Shown here: positions 35,190 through 43,497 of the stretch, piece after piece
Numbering within the stretch: position 1 is the stretch's first letter
Layout: every line of letters begins with the position of its first letter
Assembly (NCBI RefSeq): GCF_016741775.1
Contig: NZ_JAERRK010000017.1
Span: 118,558 to 182,557 of the forward strand
DNA: 64,000 bases
DNA from: Streptomyces actinomycinicus
GTDB taxonomy: Bacteria > Actinomycetota > Actinomycetes > Streptomycetales > Streptomycetaceae
Direction of reading: 5' to 3'
Notes under the pieces: generated by a model
What the model saw: only the letters and a program-made list of their open reading frames with translations
Told to the model about the DNA's origin: nothing
Databases searched by the model: none
Made by a program: the position numbers and the translations under genes

Positions 35190-35732
35190 TCAATCCGTGT
35201 GATCTATACGGTTGGAAAGCAGGACCTCAGCAGCGCCATACCACCGGAATGGCTGCGCACCGCCTCGCCAGAGGAGGGAAGCGTGGTCACCGATGTCATC
35301 GGCAGTGACGTACCGGGGAACCTGTCGTGTCGGCCATCCCGGGTAGACACCCACGCCTCGTGCGGCTATCCAGCCGACCCTGGTCTGGTCAGGGTCAACA
35401 ACGAACAGATCGCCGTATCCAGCAGGCAGAGAGAACCTGTCGACACCCAACACAGACCACCGGCTCCCTTTAGAGGTTTCCCGGAAAGACACCTCAATGA
35501 CCTGAGGGCCCGTGTGGCTGAAGAGAAACGCGTGAGCAGAGCCGACTTCCCGCGTGTCACCGCCGTCGCATGGAAGCCACGGAACCGGATCACCAGGCGA
35601 GTCGGGATCCCAGTCGTCTGGCCATCCATACCGCCCGTAGGCATACCTGCTGGACCAGGACGGCGGGAGGGAGGCGTCGGCGGGATGCCGCGGCCCGTTG
35701 AATGCCTGGACCAAGAGACGGTGATAGCTCAT
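35190..35732 (-). CDS. Hypothetical protein
   Basis: 180 aa from an ATG (MSYHRLLVQAFNGPRH). Rich in Trp, Gly and Asp with a globular-looking sequence (RYGWPDDWDPDSPGDPVPWLPCDGGD, VGWIAARGVGVYPGWP), no TM and no motif I recognise. The coherent composition and the weakly GC3 codon usage, typical of islands, argue that it is real. In the 330 bp upstream another minus-strand frame (GHARVKLYDIAGAETVPLE...) looks like a degraded coding remnant. It lies between attL and the integrase, where pSAM2 has no cargo, so it is probably acquired. Confidence 0.5.
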   Translation of the reverse strand: MSYHRLLVQAFNGPRHPADASLPPSWSSRYAYGRYGWPDDWDPDSPGDPVPWLPCDGGDTREVGSAHAFLFSHTGPQVIEVSFRETSKGSRWSVLGVDRFSLPAGYGDLFVVDPDQTRVGWIAARGVGVYPGWPTRQVPRYVTADDIGDHASLLWRGGAQPFRWYGAAEVLLSNRIDHTD

Positions 35733-36318
35733 GTCGCCCGTCGCCCGTCGCCAGCGTCACACGTGTCCGCTCGGGACCTGCTGTGCAGTGGATCAGACCC
35801 CACTCGCCTGGACTCGGTGCGAGAGCCTGCCGCGCGCAGAGGGCTGCATAGCTGAGGCCCTGCCGCACTGCGAACGCACGCGTCACTTCCGAGTGTTCAT
35901 GTGGAACGAGTCTGCCGATGTCGATGGACATGCGGAAACCGGCCCTTCGCTCAAGCGGCACCGTTTCGGCGCCGGCGATGTCGTAGAGCTTGACCCGGGC
36001 GTGGCCGTCACCGCCACCGACCCGAACAGCGAAGCGCCAGCTGCATCACGATGAGCAAAATGACATGTGACCTGGACCTTTATCACCTATCACGGAGCCC
36101 CGAGAGGGATTCTGCAGGGCGGTTCGTAGCTTTACTTCACCCGGACGTGTGTACGACCGCCGTCTCCCAACCCTTAGGTTCTTTACTCCTCCGTGACAAG
36201 GCGGCTCTGAGGACGCCATCGCCTCCGAAAGAGAGGAGCGCCCATGGTCTGCGAACCTCGACTTGGCACCGGGCCGCCGACCCGAAAGCGGTAGCGGTGG
36301 CCCCGCGGCACGCCATGC

Positions 36319-37490
36319 CTATCGGTTCGTGTCAGTACTGAAGATTCCATCCATGACCACGGCCCCGGTCTGGATCACGGGCCGGATCTGCTTCCGGTAG
36401 ACCTCCTCCGTCACGGCCGTTCCGGAGTGGCCGACGAGCCTGGAGATCACTTCCAGTGGGACACCCCGGTCGGACAGCAGGGACACGAAGCCGTGCCGGA
36501 GCTCCCGGGGCGTCCACTCATCGGCGTTGATCCCGTCTATGCCCTTGAGCGCCTGGCGGAAGGCGCGGCGGACGTCGGCCGCGTCCAGCGGCTTGCCGAC
36601 GGCCGAGGAGAAGACCAAGCCGTGTTCCTCCCACTCCGCATCAGCGGCGAGCCGGTCCCAGCCCTGATCCTCGAATTGCTGCCACAGGGCATCCACGCAA
36701 CGGGCTGGCAGGGCGAGCGTGCGCCGAGACTTCCGGGTCTTGGTGTCCCCACTCCTCCGTACCGACCGCCAGACCGCGATGTGCGGAGGCTGCGGCGGGT
36801 CGAGGTCCGGCCGGCCCTTCAGGAAGACGTGGTCCCAGGTGAGCGCCCGCAGCTCCTCGGTGCGGGCCCCGGTCAGCAGGGCGACGACGATGTACGCGTA
36901 CATCGAGGTCCCTTCGGCGCCCTTGAGCACGGCCTCGGCCTGGGCGAAGGTGAGCGCCTTGGACGGACGCCCCGCCTGCCCCCGGGGCACGAGCACAGCT
37001 CGACGACGTTGCGCTTCACCTTGTCCCGCGCCATGGGCCGCTTGACCGCACGGTTGAGACAGGAGTGGATTCCCTGGAGCGTGCGCGTGCTGAGCGTCTT
37101 CGCTTTGGTGGCCAGCCAACGGTCTACGTCATCCGCGCTCAGCTCACGCAGCTTTCGCGCGCCGAGCGATGGAATCACGTGCTTCTCGCTCAAGAGCCTC
37201 ACGGTCTCGGTCTCGACGGTGCTGCGGTCGAGGCCGGCTAAGCCGTACGCCAGCCAGTCCGTCACAGCGTCCTTGACCGTGTAATTGGTGGGCGCGATGG
37301 CGAGGCCGTCTTCGTGGTCCCGCAGCACCTCCTTTAGCTTGCTCTTCGCCTCGGTCTTGGTCGTGCCACTCCCCCGCTTCACGATCCGCTTGCCGCTCGG
37401 GTCGAACCCAAGGTTCGCCGTGGCGATCCACCGCTGTCTCTTCTCGTCCCAGTGCAGACCGCCATCCCCACGGCTACGACGCTTGGTCAT
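36319..37490 (-). pseudogene. int: pSAM2-type tyrosine integrase, frameshifted
   Basis: The N-terminal part (MTKRRSRGDGGLHWDEKRQR to KVKRNVVELCS) and C-terminal part (RGQAGRPSKALTF to the stop) are in different frames; adding one G at about 36991 restores a continuous protein of about 390 aa, the length of pSAM2 Int (388). All catalytic residues are present in the second part: Arg in GARTEELRAL, His-x-x-Arg in LRHGFV (ELRHG), His in GHSGTAV and Tyr in EVYRKQI. A sequencing error or programmed shift cannot be excluded, but no slippery heptamer is seen. The ATG overlaps the excisionase stop, as in pSAM2-like elements. Confidence 0.85.
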
Positions 37491-37618
37491 CAGGCGGCCT
37501 CCGCCAGCTGACTCTGGATGAAGTCGCGCACCGCGTCGGCCGGGATGCGGCGAGCGCCGTCAACCTTGAGTTGAACCCACGGTGCCATCGCTGCCACGAC
37601 GGTTTTCGAGATCGCATG
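37490..37618 (-). pseudogene. xis: Excisionase (Xis) C-terminal remnant
   Basis: In-frame sequence APWVQLKVDGARRIPADAV...LAEAA ending in a TGA that overlaps the integrase ATG. It is the second half of a MerR-like HTH excisionase (wing and recognition part, GARRIPADAVRDFI). Upstream the frame closes at 37619, and the N-terminal helix-turn-helix is missing. Position and overlap identify it; truncation is evident from length (about 40 residues instead of 60-70). Confidence 0.7.
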
Positions 37619-37982
37619 TCAGTTGACGTCAGAGCCCGCCCGCCCAAAGGGCTTTGATGATTGCCGCAGGCACCAATGCGAGCTCGCGGTTCTACTGGTC
37701 ATCGCCGTGCACTCACGGCAGTTGAGGGGTCAATCACGCCCACTAGGCCATAAGTGGACACAACACACACCGGTCGCTACGGTCGAATTACAGGCGCCGC
37801 AAGTGCAGGAGTGTCCCCGGCGCGCATGGGGAAGTTGGCGTCGCAAGCCGGAATCCACCGGCCCGCATGGTGCCCACCGCATCGCGGTGTAGATACCGCT
37901 CCAGGGACAATCCACCCACGGGATCTGCCCTGGCCAGGTCGAGGCGCCATGTGGGCGTTCCATCTCGAAGGAGAGGAAAGCT

Positions 37983-38333
37983 ATGCGCACGAAGCGAATC
38001 ATCGCGGTCATGGCGGGCCCCCTCGCCGCAGCGGCACTGACGTTCTCGCCAGCGCTGACGGCTCAGGCGGCAGCCGCCACCCAAGCGCCGGCGGCATCCG
38101 CCCCGCAGGCCCCCGAAGCCCAGAGCCCGGGCAAACGGGGTACGGCAGACGGGACAGCAGCCGGGACTAAGGATGGCAAGCAATGCGATTGGGGAAAGAG
38201 GGATAACCCCGAAGCAAAGAAGAGCGTCTACAAGAAGGCGAGGGACTACCAGACGTACGAGGCTGCCTATGAGGCGGCCTATACAAAGGCCTACGAAGCC
38301 GTCGACAACGCCTGCGACCCGAACGAAGACTAG
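37983..38333 (+). CDS. Small secreted protein
   Basis: 116 aa with a strong RBS (GAGAGGAAAG) and a Sec signal peptide (MRTKRIIAVMAGPLAAAALT...ALTAQA, cleavage near 29). The mature part has an Ala/Pro-rich linker, two Cys (68 and 111) that may form a disulfide, and a Tyr-repeated helix (VYKKARDYQTYEAAYEAAYT). No family recognised. The good expression signals suggest it is functional cargo of the island. Confidence 0.7.
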   Translation: MRTKRIIAVMAGPLAAAALTFSPALTAQAAAATQAPAASAPQAPEAQSPGKRGTADGTAAGTKDGKQCDWGKRDNPEAKKSVYKKARDYQTYEAAYEAAYTKAYEAVDNACDPNED

Positions 38334-39035
38334 CGTTCATTGCCCGCAGGGGTGGCGGACACCCCCCGGATTCCGCCACAGGCGGGTGCCACGGAGGAGT
38401 GTAGTCGTGCCACTCTCGGGCCAGAACGGACGGGGACTCACGGGGACTCGGCGGCAACAACGGTGAACACACGCGAACTTGCCCCAGGACAGGTCTTCGC
38501 AGATCACGCTAGTAACCGCCCAGCCTCGCTCCTAACGCGGTGCTCCTTTGGCTGGATCACCGACCGCTACGGCAGCGGCAAGGTGACCACGGAGTCGGTT
38601 AGCTGCCTCAAACGTCATCTCTGGAAAAAGCGCCGCTTGCCCGCCTGCTCCGTGCCGGCGACGAGGCCCGTTCTGAAGCAAGATCCTCGTAGTGTCGGCA
38701 TCGGGAAGACGGCCCCCGAGGCCGTTGGCGACGAGGCCAGAGATCTGGAAGCGCACAAGTTGATGACTAGACATGGAAGCATCCTGGCGCTCTTCAGCCC
38801 TCAAGTCAGGTACTTGACCGTTTGCCCAGGATCAGTGCCAAACTGACCGCAAGCGATCGCAGTTTCCCAAGCTGGGAGCCTTGATCGGTCGAGGCCCACG
38901 ACGGTTCTCGACGTGCTCACCCGCGTACGCCCGGTTCACTCGATGCACCCGGCTATGCGCCCTGCCCCTGTGTAGACAGGGTGGCTCAGGCTGGATGCCC
39001 GGATCCCAGGCGGACCAACGGGAGGGGAAGGGGAC
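38334..39035. other. Non-coding or degraded stretch in the element
   Basis: About 700 bp. A plus frame to 38846 and a minus frame at 38532-38804 are open, but neither has an RBS, motif or clear codon bias. Probably decayed cargo. Confidence 0.45.
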
Positions 39036-39200
39036 ATGGGTGAGTGGAAGCAGGAGAAGTGCGGTTGGCCGACGGACCGAGGCAGCTGCCGCAACAAGAC
39101 GATGAAAGGCACGTCGCGTTGCTACCACCACCAAGGTGACTGGACGAAGCGCGGCCAGGCCGAGCTGAAGAAGAAGGCGAACAAGCGCCGCAAGAAGTAG
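39036..39200 (+). CDS. 54-aa basic protein with Cys/His zinc-ribbon-like pattern
   Basis: ATG with a strong RBS (GGGAGGGGAAGGGG). The sequence begins MGEWKQEKCGWPTDRGSC, continues with a third Cys followed by a His pair (CYHHQG), and ends in a Lys/Arg-rich helix (ELKKKANKRRKK). The pattern C-x8-C-x10-C-x-HH with Gly before the second Cys resembles the CxxxTxxGxPC...C..H zinc-binding motif common in phage and mobile-element proteins. Likely nucleic-acid binding; function unknown. Confidence 0.65.
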   Translation: MGEWKQEKCGWPTDRGSCRNKTMKGTSRCYHHQGDWTKRGQAELKKKANKRRKK

Positions 39201-39333
39201 GCGGGACTCGCGGGGTGAGTGTCTAACTGCGTGACAACACCGACGAACATCGGCGGACGAGCGCGGACGGTTGCGGACCATCAGCGCTGATGAGCGGCAG
39301 ATCAGCCCGAGGTCAGCGCTCCTTGCGATTTAC

Positions 39334-39360
39334 TTCGGGACGAAGCAGTCCAGAGTTCAA
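39334..39360 (+). repeat. Degenerate att/tRNA-Pro remnant inside the element
   Basis: TTCGGGACGAAG is exact to the att core, and the next 15 bases share GTC and GTTCAA in register. About 110 bp upstream is GTGTCTAACTGCGTGAC, a one-base variant of the sequence next to both main att sites. Confidence 0.6.
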
Positions 39361-39412
39361 GGCACGCAAGCCAGCAGGCGTAATGCTGCTTCGCGAGTCC
39401 GACGCTCCTCGG

Positions 39413-40039
39413 TCAGGCCAGCGCAGGCATGAAGCCGCCGCAGGCGGTCCCCGAGGACAACAGGGCAGACCAGTCGAGTGCCTCAGGCAGGTGGCCCAAA
39501 GACAGAACGACTGCTCCGCCGGCCTGCTCGGCATCCGCGCACCAGTCGCCCATGTCACTCGGTGTCGTAGCGTCGTCGGCTCCGCCGACCACCGGCACGG
39601 CGATAGTGGGGACAACGAGCCCGTGGTCTCCAGGTCCGTCTACGACGCACAGGGTAAGTCGGGGAACGATGTTCCAGCCCTCGCACAGGGGCACCGCCCC
39701 GTCCGGCGCGCTCAGGAGCGGCAGGGCATCGTGGACAGGCGCGTCGGCCAGCAGGAGCACGGGCGTAGCACCACGGACGAATAGAGCGTTCTCAGGATGC
39801 AGCAGCACGGACCCACTCTCGCAGGACGGCGCATCGGGACGGCAATAGGGTGCCGAAACGGCCAACGAGCATGCGTCCGCCACGGTCATCGAACCAATGC
39901 CTGCATCCATCGTTGACATCAACAACCTCAGACCTCGGCATACCTCCTGGGCAACGGCATACAGCGCGCGACAGCAAAGTGCCGAGTTCACAGAAGCCTG
40001 ATCGAACTCCTTAATGCGGTGGCGACTCGGCAGCGCCAT
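39413..40039 (-). CDS. Hypothetical protein
   Basis: 208 aa if read from MALPSRHRIKEFDQAS; the start is uncertain (internal ATGs at 39919, 39910 and 39889). The C-terminal 150 residues look like a folded domain (SVLLHPENALFVRGATPVLL, WNIVPRLTLCVVDGPGDHG, GGADDATTPSDMGDWCADAE), no TM, no motif recognised. Codon usage is coherent but less GC-rich than the core. Upstream the sequence becomes Pro/Ser low-complexity, suggesting a truncated gene or frameshift. Confidence 0.4.
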   Translation of the reverse strand: MALPSRHRIKEFDQASVNSALCCRALYAVAQEVCRGLRLLMSTMDAGIGSMTVADACSLAVSAPYCRPDAPSCESGSVLLHPENALFVRGATPVLLLADAPVHDALPLLSAPDGAVPLCEGWNIVPRLTLCVVDGPGDHGLVVPTIAVPVVGGADDATTPSDMGDWCADAEQAGGAVVLSLGHLPEALDWSALLSSGTACGGFMPALA

Positions 40040-40664
40040 CGACGGCAGTGACGGCAGCGTTGACGGCAACGACGGCGGACGCCAGCAGCACTCGGCGGCC
40101 TGGCACGGTAGCAACGGAGTGCCGGCAGGCCGTGCCGCCAAGGCTTGCCCGCATCTTCTAAGCGCCGGGTCACACCCTGGTGCTGGTTACGCCTGGTGGG
40201 GCTGGGCCGACCGGCCGGGTGAACCTTGGAGGTCTGCCCGTTGCCGTAGCTGTTCTGCTGACATCCACCGCGGACGGCACCTGTGCACGAGGCGGGCCCC
40301 CGCGGGACTGGGTGGAGAACGAACTCCTAAAGCGGTGCTCGTCGCCCGCCATGGTGTCTGTGCAGGCCCCCTCGCCTCAGCCCTGCTTCCCCCAGATGTC
40401 CCCCGCCAGTACGCGGCGCACGGAAATCCGCAGGTCAGACAGGTCAGAGTGGACCCGCTGTAAATCTATCGCTTTGCGTGGGGCGTCTCCCGGCCGTCTG
40501 AGGGCGTGTAGGGATGCCGCTGCCTTAGGCGTGAGCGACCTCGATTACCGGGAGCCAGTCCGTCGCTGCGTGCTCCGATGGGCCATGTGCTTAAGAGGAG
40601 GCACGTGGCGGGCCGAGAAACTCGGGGGAGTGCAGCCCCCAGCCCCGTGCCTCCTCCCTGGGCA
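40040..40664. other. No convincing gene
   Basis: About 600 bp with open frames on both strands but no RBS or recognisable domain. CTGTAAATCTA at 40459-40469 recurs in variant form at 41031. Confidence 0.4.
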
Positions 40665-40790
40665 TCAGAAGTAGCTGCTATACACCTCCCTGACCACCGT
40701 CCACAGAGCGCGAGCGCTTAGTGAAGCAACGATCCGCTTGGCGAGCTCTGCCGCTAGCTGTGCCCGACGGGTGGACGACTTGTCCCCCAT
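40665..40790 (-). CDS. Putative 41-aa small protein
   Basis: ATG preceded by a near-perfect RBS (AAGGGGAGG, 8 nt spacing). The start is MGDKSSTRRAQLAAELAKRI and the protein ends EVYSSYF; it looks like one amphipathic helix with a basic face. Too short for family assignment. The strong RBS is the main support. Confidence 0.45.
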   Translation of the reverse strand: MGDKSSTRRAQLAAELAKRIVASLSARALWTVVREVYSSYF

Positions 40791-41238
40791 ATCCACACCT
40801 CCCCTTTTCTAGGATCTCGACCACCCGCAGGCGGCCCTCCCCCCGGATGGGGCGTGTGGACAAGTCCTAAGGTACCGGGATGTGTTGGATTGCAACACGG
40901 ATTCAGCAGCAATGGGTCAGATGACCGAGATATTGTTCAAGGTCGGGGATGCAGGAGCTGCGGGGTACGTGTGGGGCGGGCGCTGCGCCACGCGGCGAAA
41001 GGGCAGGCCGTGGCACTCGTGCTGCGCGGACTGTAAATCTGCCACCTAGGGGTAACAGCGGCGGGGTCAGTGCGGCTCGTAGGCTCCCCTCATCGCGTAT
41101 GGCTGGGCCGTCGTGGGGGCCAAACGGGAGGTGAAACGGCGAAGCCGCAGAAGGACCGCCCCGGACCGTAGCGGACCGCAGTGCAGGTAGCCAGCTGACC
41201 CAAGAGCTTTCCGACCAGGCCGCGACACGCATCGATCC
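40791..41238. other. Right end of the element, no gene assigned
   Basis: Contains GCGGACTGTAAATCTGCC (41026-41043), which matches the anticodon arm of a bacterial tRNA-Tyr (GTA), and a 45-codon frame at 40912-41049 beginning MGQMTEILFKV with no further support. Confidence 0.4.
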
Positions 41239-41292
41239 CGTTCGGGACGAAGAGGTCGTGGGTTCAAATCCCGCCACCCCGACAGCCAAGTA
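41239..41292 (+). other. attR of the element / attL of a second, older element
   Basis: Exact copy of 34854-34907; only the 3' half of tRNA-Pro is present, so no second functional tRNA is formed. Followed by the same hairpin and GTGTCTACCTGCGTGAC as at the left end, then immediately by an integrase stub, which is the order expected at the int end of a pSAM2-like element. Confidence 0.9.
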
Positions 41293-41377
41293 ACAGGCCA
41301 GAGGGCCCTTACCGATTCGGTGAGAGCCCTCTGGCTTTGCTGCGTGTCTACCTGCGTGACCATCGATTTCCGAGTGT

Positions 41378-41548
41378 CTACATGCGTCGAGGGTCAGCGC
41401 CGAAGATCCCGTGCCTGGCCACGGCGCCGGTCTGGATCACGGGCCGGATCTGCTTCCGGTACACCCCCTCGGTCACGGCCGTACCTGAGTGTCCGACGAG
41501 CCGCGGGATCTCCTTCAGCGGGACCCCCCGGTCGGACAGCAGAGACAC
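41378..41548 (-). pseudogene. C-terminal stub of a second pSAM2-type integrase
   Basis: 56 residues, VSLLSDRGVPLKEIPRLVGH...VYRKQIRPVIQTGAVARHG to a stop, about 80% identical by eye to the end of the integrase at 36319. His and Tyr active-site residues are kept, but everything upstream is lost. It lies 85 bp from the second att copy. Confidence 0.85.
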
Positions 41549-42074
41549 GGCGAAGAGAGCCGCCTCAGCAGACTCTCGAGGGCAGCCCTGATGGCGCACC
41601 CGAAAACGGCGGCCCGGACCTGCTCGCGGAGTGGCGAGTCCGTCGGCCAGGCATCTTTGGTGCCCTAGCCTGTCTTCTTCCGCGTTGCGAGGCGGCCATC
41701 TGCCAGGCGCGTCGCACTTCAAACCATTTCCGCAGTTCAGTCCAGGGTCGCGGGGCCTGGTAGTCGCCGTTCTACCTTCACGGCACTTCATTCGACACCC
41801 GCCTGACGCGGGGCCCAGTCATGTGCCCAGTTGGGAAGTGTGCGTCCGCCCACGCCCACGCGAGAGGGGACGCACGGCCGGCGCTGGCAGGTCACCTCAT
41901 GGCCATCGGACCATCGTCGCAGCTAAGCCACGCCTGCCCAAAGCCGAGCGCCCATCCGAGTTGCTCGGGACGAAGAGGTCACTGGGTTCCGTAGGCGCCC
42001 CGCGTCCGCCTGGGCGTTGTCAGTGGCTGCCTTTAGCGTGATGGACTCGACGACGAGATGGAGTTGGGCAGACC
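41549..42074. other. Degraded stretch with a third att-like remnant
   Basis: No gene supported. At 41964-41990 CTCGGGACGAAGAGGTCACTGGGTTCC matches the att core with one substitution and one short insertion, just before the restriction gene. Confidence 0.55.
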
Positions 42075-43040
42075 ATGGGGATCAGTTCACCGCTGAAGAA
42101 CCCGGAGATCTGGCGCTACCGGCGGGGGGACTTTGCCGACCGGAGGCTCATCAATCGGGACTACGGGACGTCCGTCCACGGTGGGATCGCGCCCTCGCCA
42201 ACTAGTTCACACATCGTTCTTTACGCCCAAGCCCCAGACCGCGGAGGGTATGCCGCCGGTTGGCGGGAAGACGGGCTCTACGAATACAGGGGCGCAGGCT
42301 CCCTTGACGAGCGCACAGGACGGCCAGCCGCTGGAGGTGCGAGCTTCAGCCGCCCCGGCAACAACACCTTGCTCACCTCTTGGCGCAAGGGCCGGCCTTT
42401 GCAACTCCTGGAGAGACAGGCTCGGGGCCCAATGCCATTCCGCTACGTCGACTCCTTCATCCTGCATGACTGGTTCGAGAAGGACGTAGGCGACGGGGCT
42501 CACGTCCCCATCTTCCTGCTTCGGCCCGTGGAGGAGGCAACGCACGCACCGCACCAGTCATACTGCGTCCGCCGCAACGAGCAAGTTCAGTTGATTCCGG
42601 TCGAGCGGCATTCTCTGCTCAGTGCCTTGCGTGACGGCTCAGTCGACCCTCGAAGCATGCGCCCAGAGGCTCGTCTGGAGAAGAGTTTCTGTCTCTTCAT
42701 GCTGCAACAGGGTTATCCTGTTTGGCGTTTTGAGATTCGGCACACAGTGGGCTGCCACCCCCTCTATACAGATGTCTGGGTCGGCGGCGTCAATCTCCTC
42801 CTGGAGACGAAGGCAAAGGCCGACAGGGAACACGTTCGCCAGGCTGTGGCCCAAGTCATCGACTACACCCGGTTTCTGAGCAACCCGTACAGAGCGGTTC
42901 TCGTCCCTGAACGACCGGAAGGAGATCTTCTGAAGCTTGCTCATACCCAGCGAGCAGCCGTGATCTGGCCCGGGCCGCGCGGCGACTGGGAGTCCAGCGC
43001 CATGTGGCTCAGCCGTCTCGGCGTCACCTACCGGCGATGA
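42075..43040 (+). CDS. Candidate modification-dependent restriction endonuclease: SRA-like domain plus PD-(D/E)XK nuclease
   Basis: 321 aa. The N-terminal half (about 25-130: RDYGTSVHGGIAPSP, GYAAGWREDGLYEYRGAGS, NNTLLTSWRKGRPLQLLE, PFRYVDSFILHDWF) resembles ScoMcrA-type SRA/sulfur-recognition modules. The C-terminal half has a restriction fold: Glu202 in RLEKSFC, Asp233 in YTDVWVGG, Glu244-x-Lys246 in LLLETKA and Gln260 in QAVAQVIDY, i.e. PD-(D/E)XK spacing. Family naming is from pattern memory. It could cut DNA carrying 5mC, 5hmC or phosphorothioates. It lies between two degenerate att copies, fitting island-borne defence. Confidence 0.65.
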   Translation: MGISSPLKNPEIWRYRRGDFADRRLINRDYGTSVHGGIAPSPTSSHIVLYAQAPDRGGYAAGWREDGLYEYRGAGSLDERTGRPAAGGASFSRPGNNTLLTSWRKGRPLQLLERQARGPMPFRYVDSFILHDWFEKDVGDGAHVPIFLLRPVEEATHAPHQSYCVRRNEQVQLIPVERHSLLSALRDGSVDPRSMRPEARLEKSFCLFMLQQGYPVWRFEIRHTVGCHPLYTDVWVGGVNLLLETKAKADREHVRQAVAQVIDYTRFLSNPYRAVLVPERPEGDLLKLAHTQRAAVIWPGPRGDWESSAMWLSRLGVTYRR

Positions 43041-43048
43041 ATTGCGCT

Positions 43049-43086
43049 ATTCGGGACGAAGGGGTCGTGGTTCACCCGCCACCCCC
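43049..43086 (+). repeat. Fourth, degenerate att/tRNA-Pro remnant
   Basis: TTCGGGACGAAG, then GGGTCGTGG, TTCA and CCGCCACCCC follow the att core in order with small deletions. It starts eight bases after the restriction gene stop. Confidence 0.7.
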
Positions 43087-43497
43087 TACAGTGAGGTACC
43101 AGGTCAAGGGCCTGATCCGCAGTGCGGGTCGGGCTCCTGAGTGGTTTCTGAAGTCGCTTTGGGAGCCAACTGGGAAGTGATCCGCTCGAACGGCGGCGGC
43201 CTGTCCTAGGTCACGGGCTCTGATGGGTCAGTTCACCGGTTGCCGACAACGTCGCTGGACGGACCGGAACTCGACAAGGTGGCCGACGACCAGCGGCAGT
43301 TTCTGGAACTGCTGGATCGATCCCGGGCACAGTGGAGTCGGGAACCGACCCCGCGCCGGCTTTCTGCCCGAGACGCGCCGCCTGCGGCGAGACGGAGCGT
43401 GCAAACGGGCAGCAGTCCACGAGTCGCCGATGCATCGAGCAGCCAACGCTGAAGCGGGGCGGTTCAACGCCGCTAACCTGAGTCGTCCGTACGACGC
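43087..43497. other. Spacer, no gene recognised
   Basis: About 410 bp between the att remnant and the SEC-C gene. Frames on both strands are short and lack an RBS. It presumably carries the promoter of the SEC-C gene. Confidence 0.4.

Larger units (their letters stand above)
34854..41292. mobile_element. Decayed pSAM2-like integrative element in tRNA-Pro
   Basis: Bounded by the 54-bp att repeats. Content: frameshifted tyrosine integrase, truncated excisionase, a few hypothetical or small genes and long non-coding stretches. Base composition is visibly less GC-rich than the core genes. No replication initiator, primase/polymerase, FtsK-type transfer protein or KorSA-like regulator is seen, so it cannot excise and move on its own as it stands. 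A further att-like remnant inside (39334-39360) suggests it is itself composite. Confidence 0.82.

Noticed and set aside
38340..38846. Plus open frame in the element
   Set aside because: No RBS, no motif, mixed codon usage; the minus frame at 38532-38804 is no better.
40180..40674. Plus open frame in the element
   Set aside because: No RBS, and the product lacks any recognisable domain or coherent composition.
40912..41049. 45-codon frame MGQMTEILFKV...
   Set aside because: The start resembles a small HicB-like family, but the rest does not follow it and there is no RBS; at most a relic.
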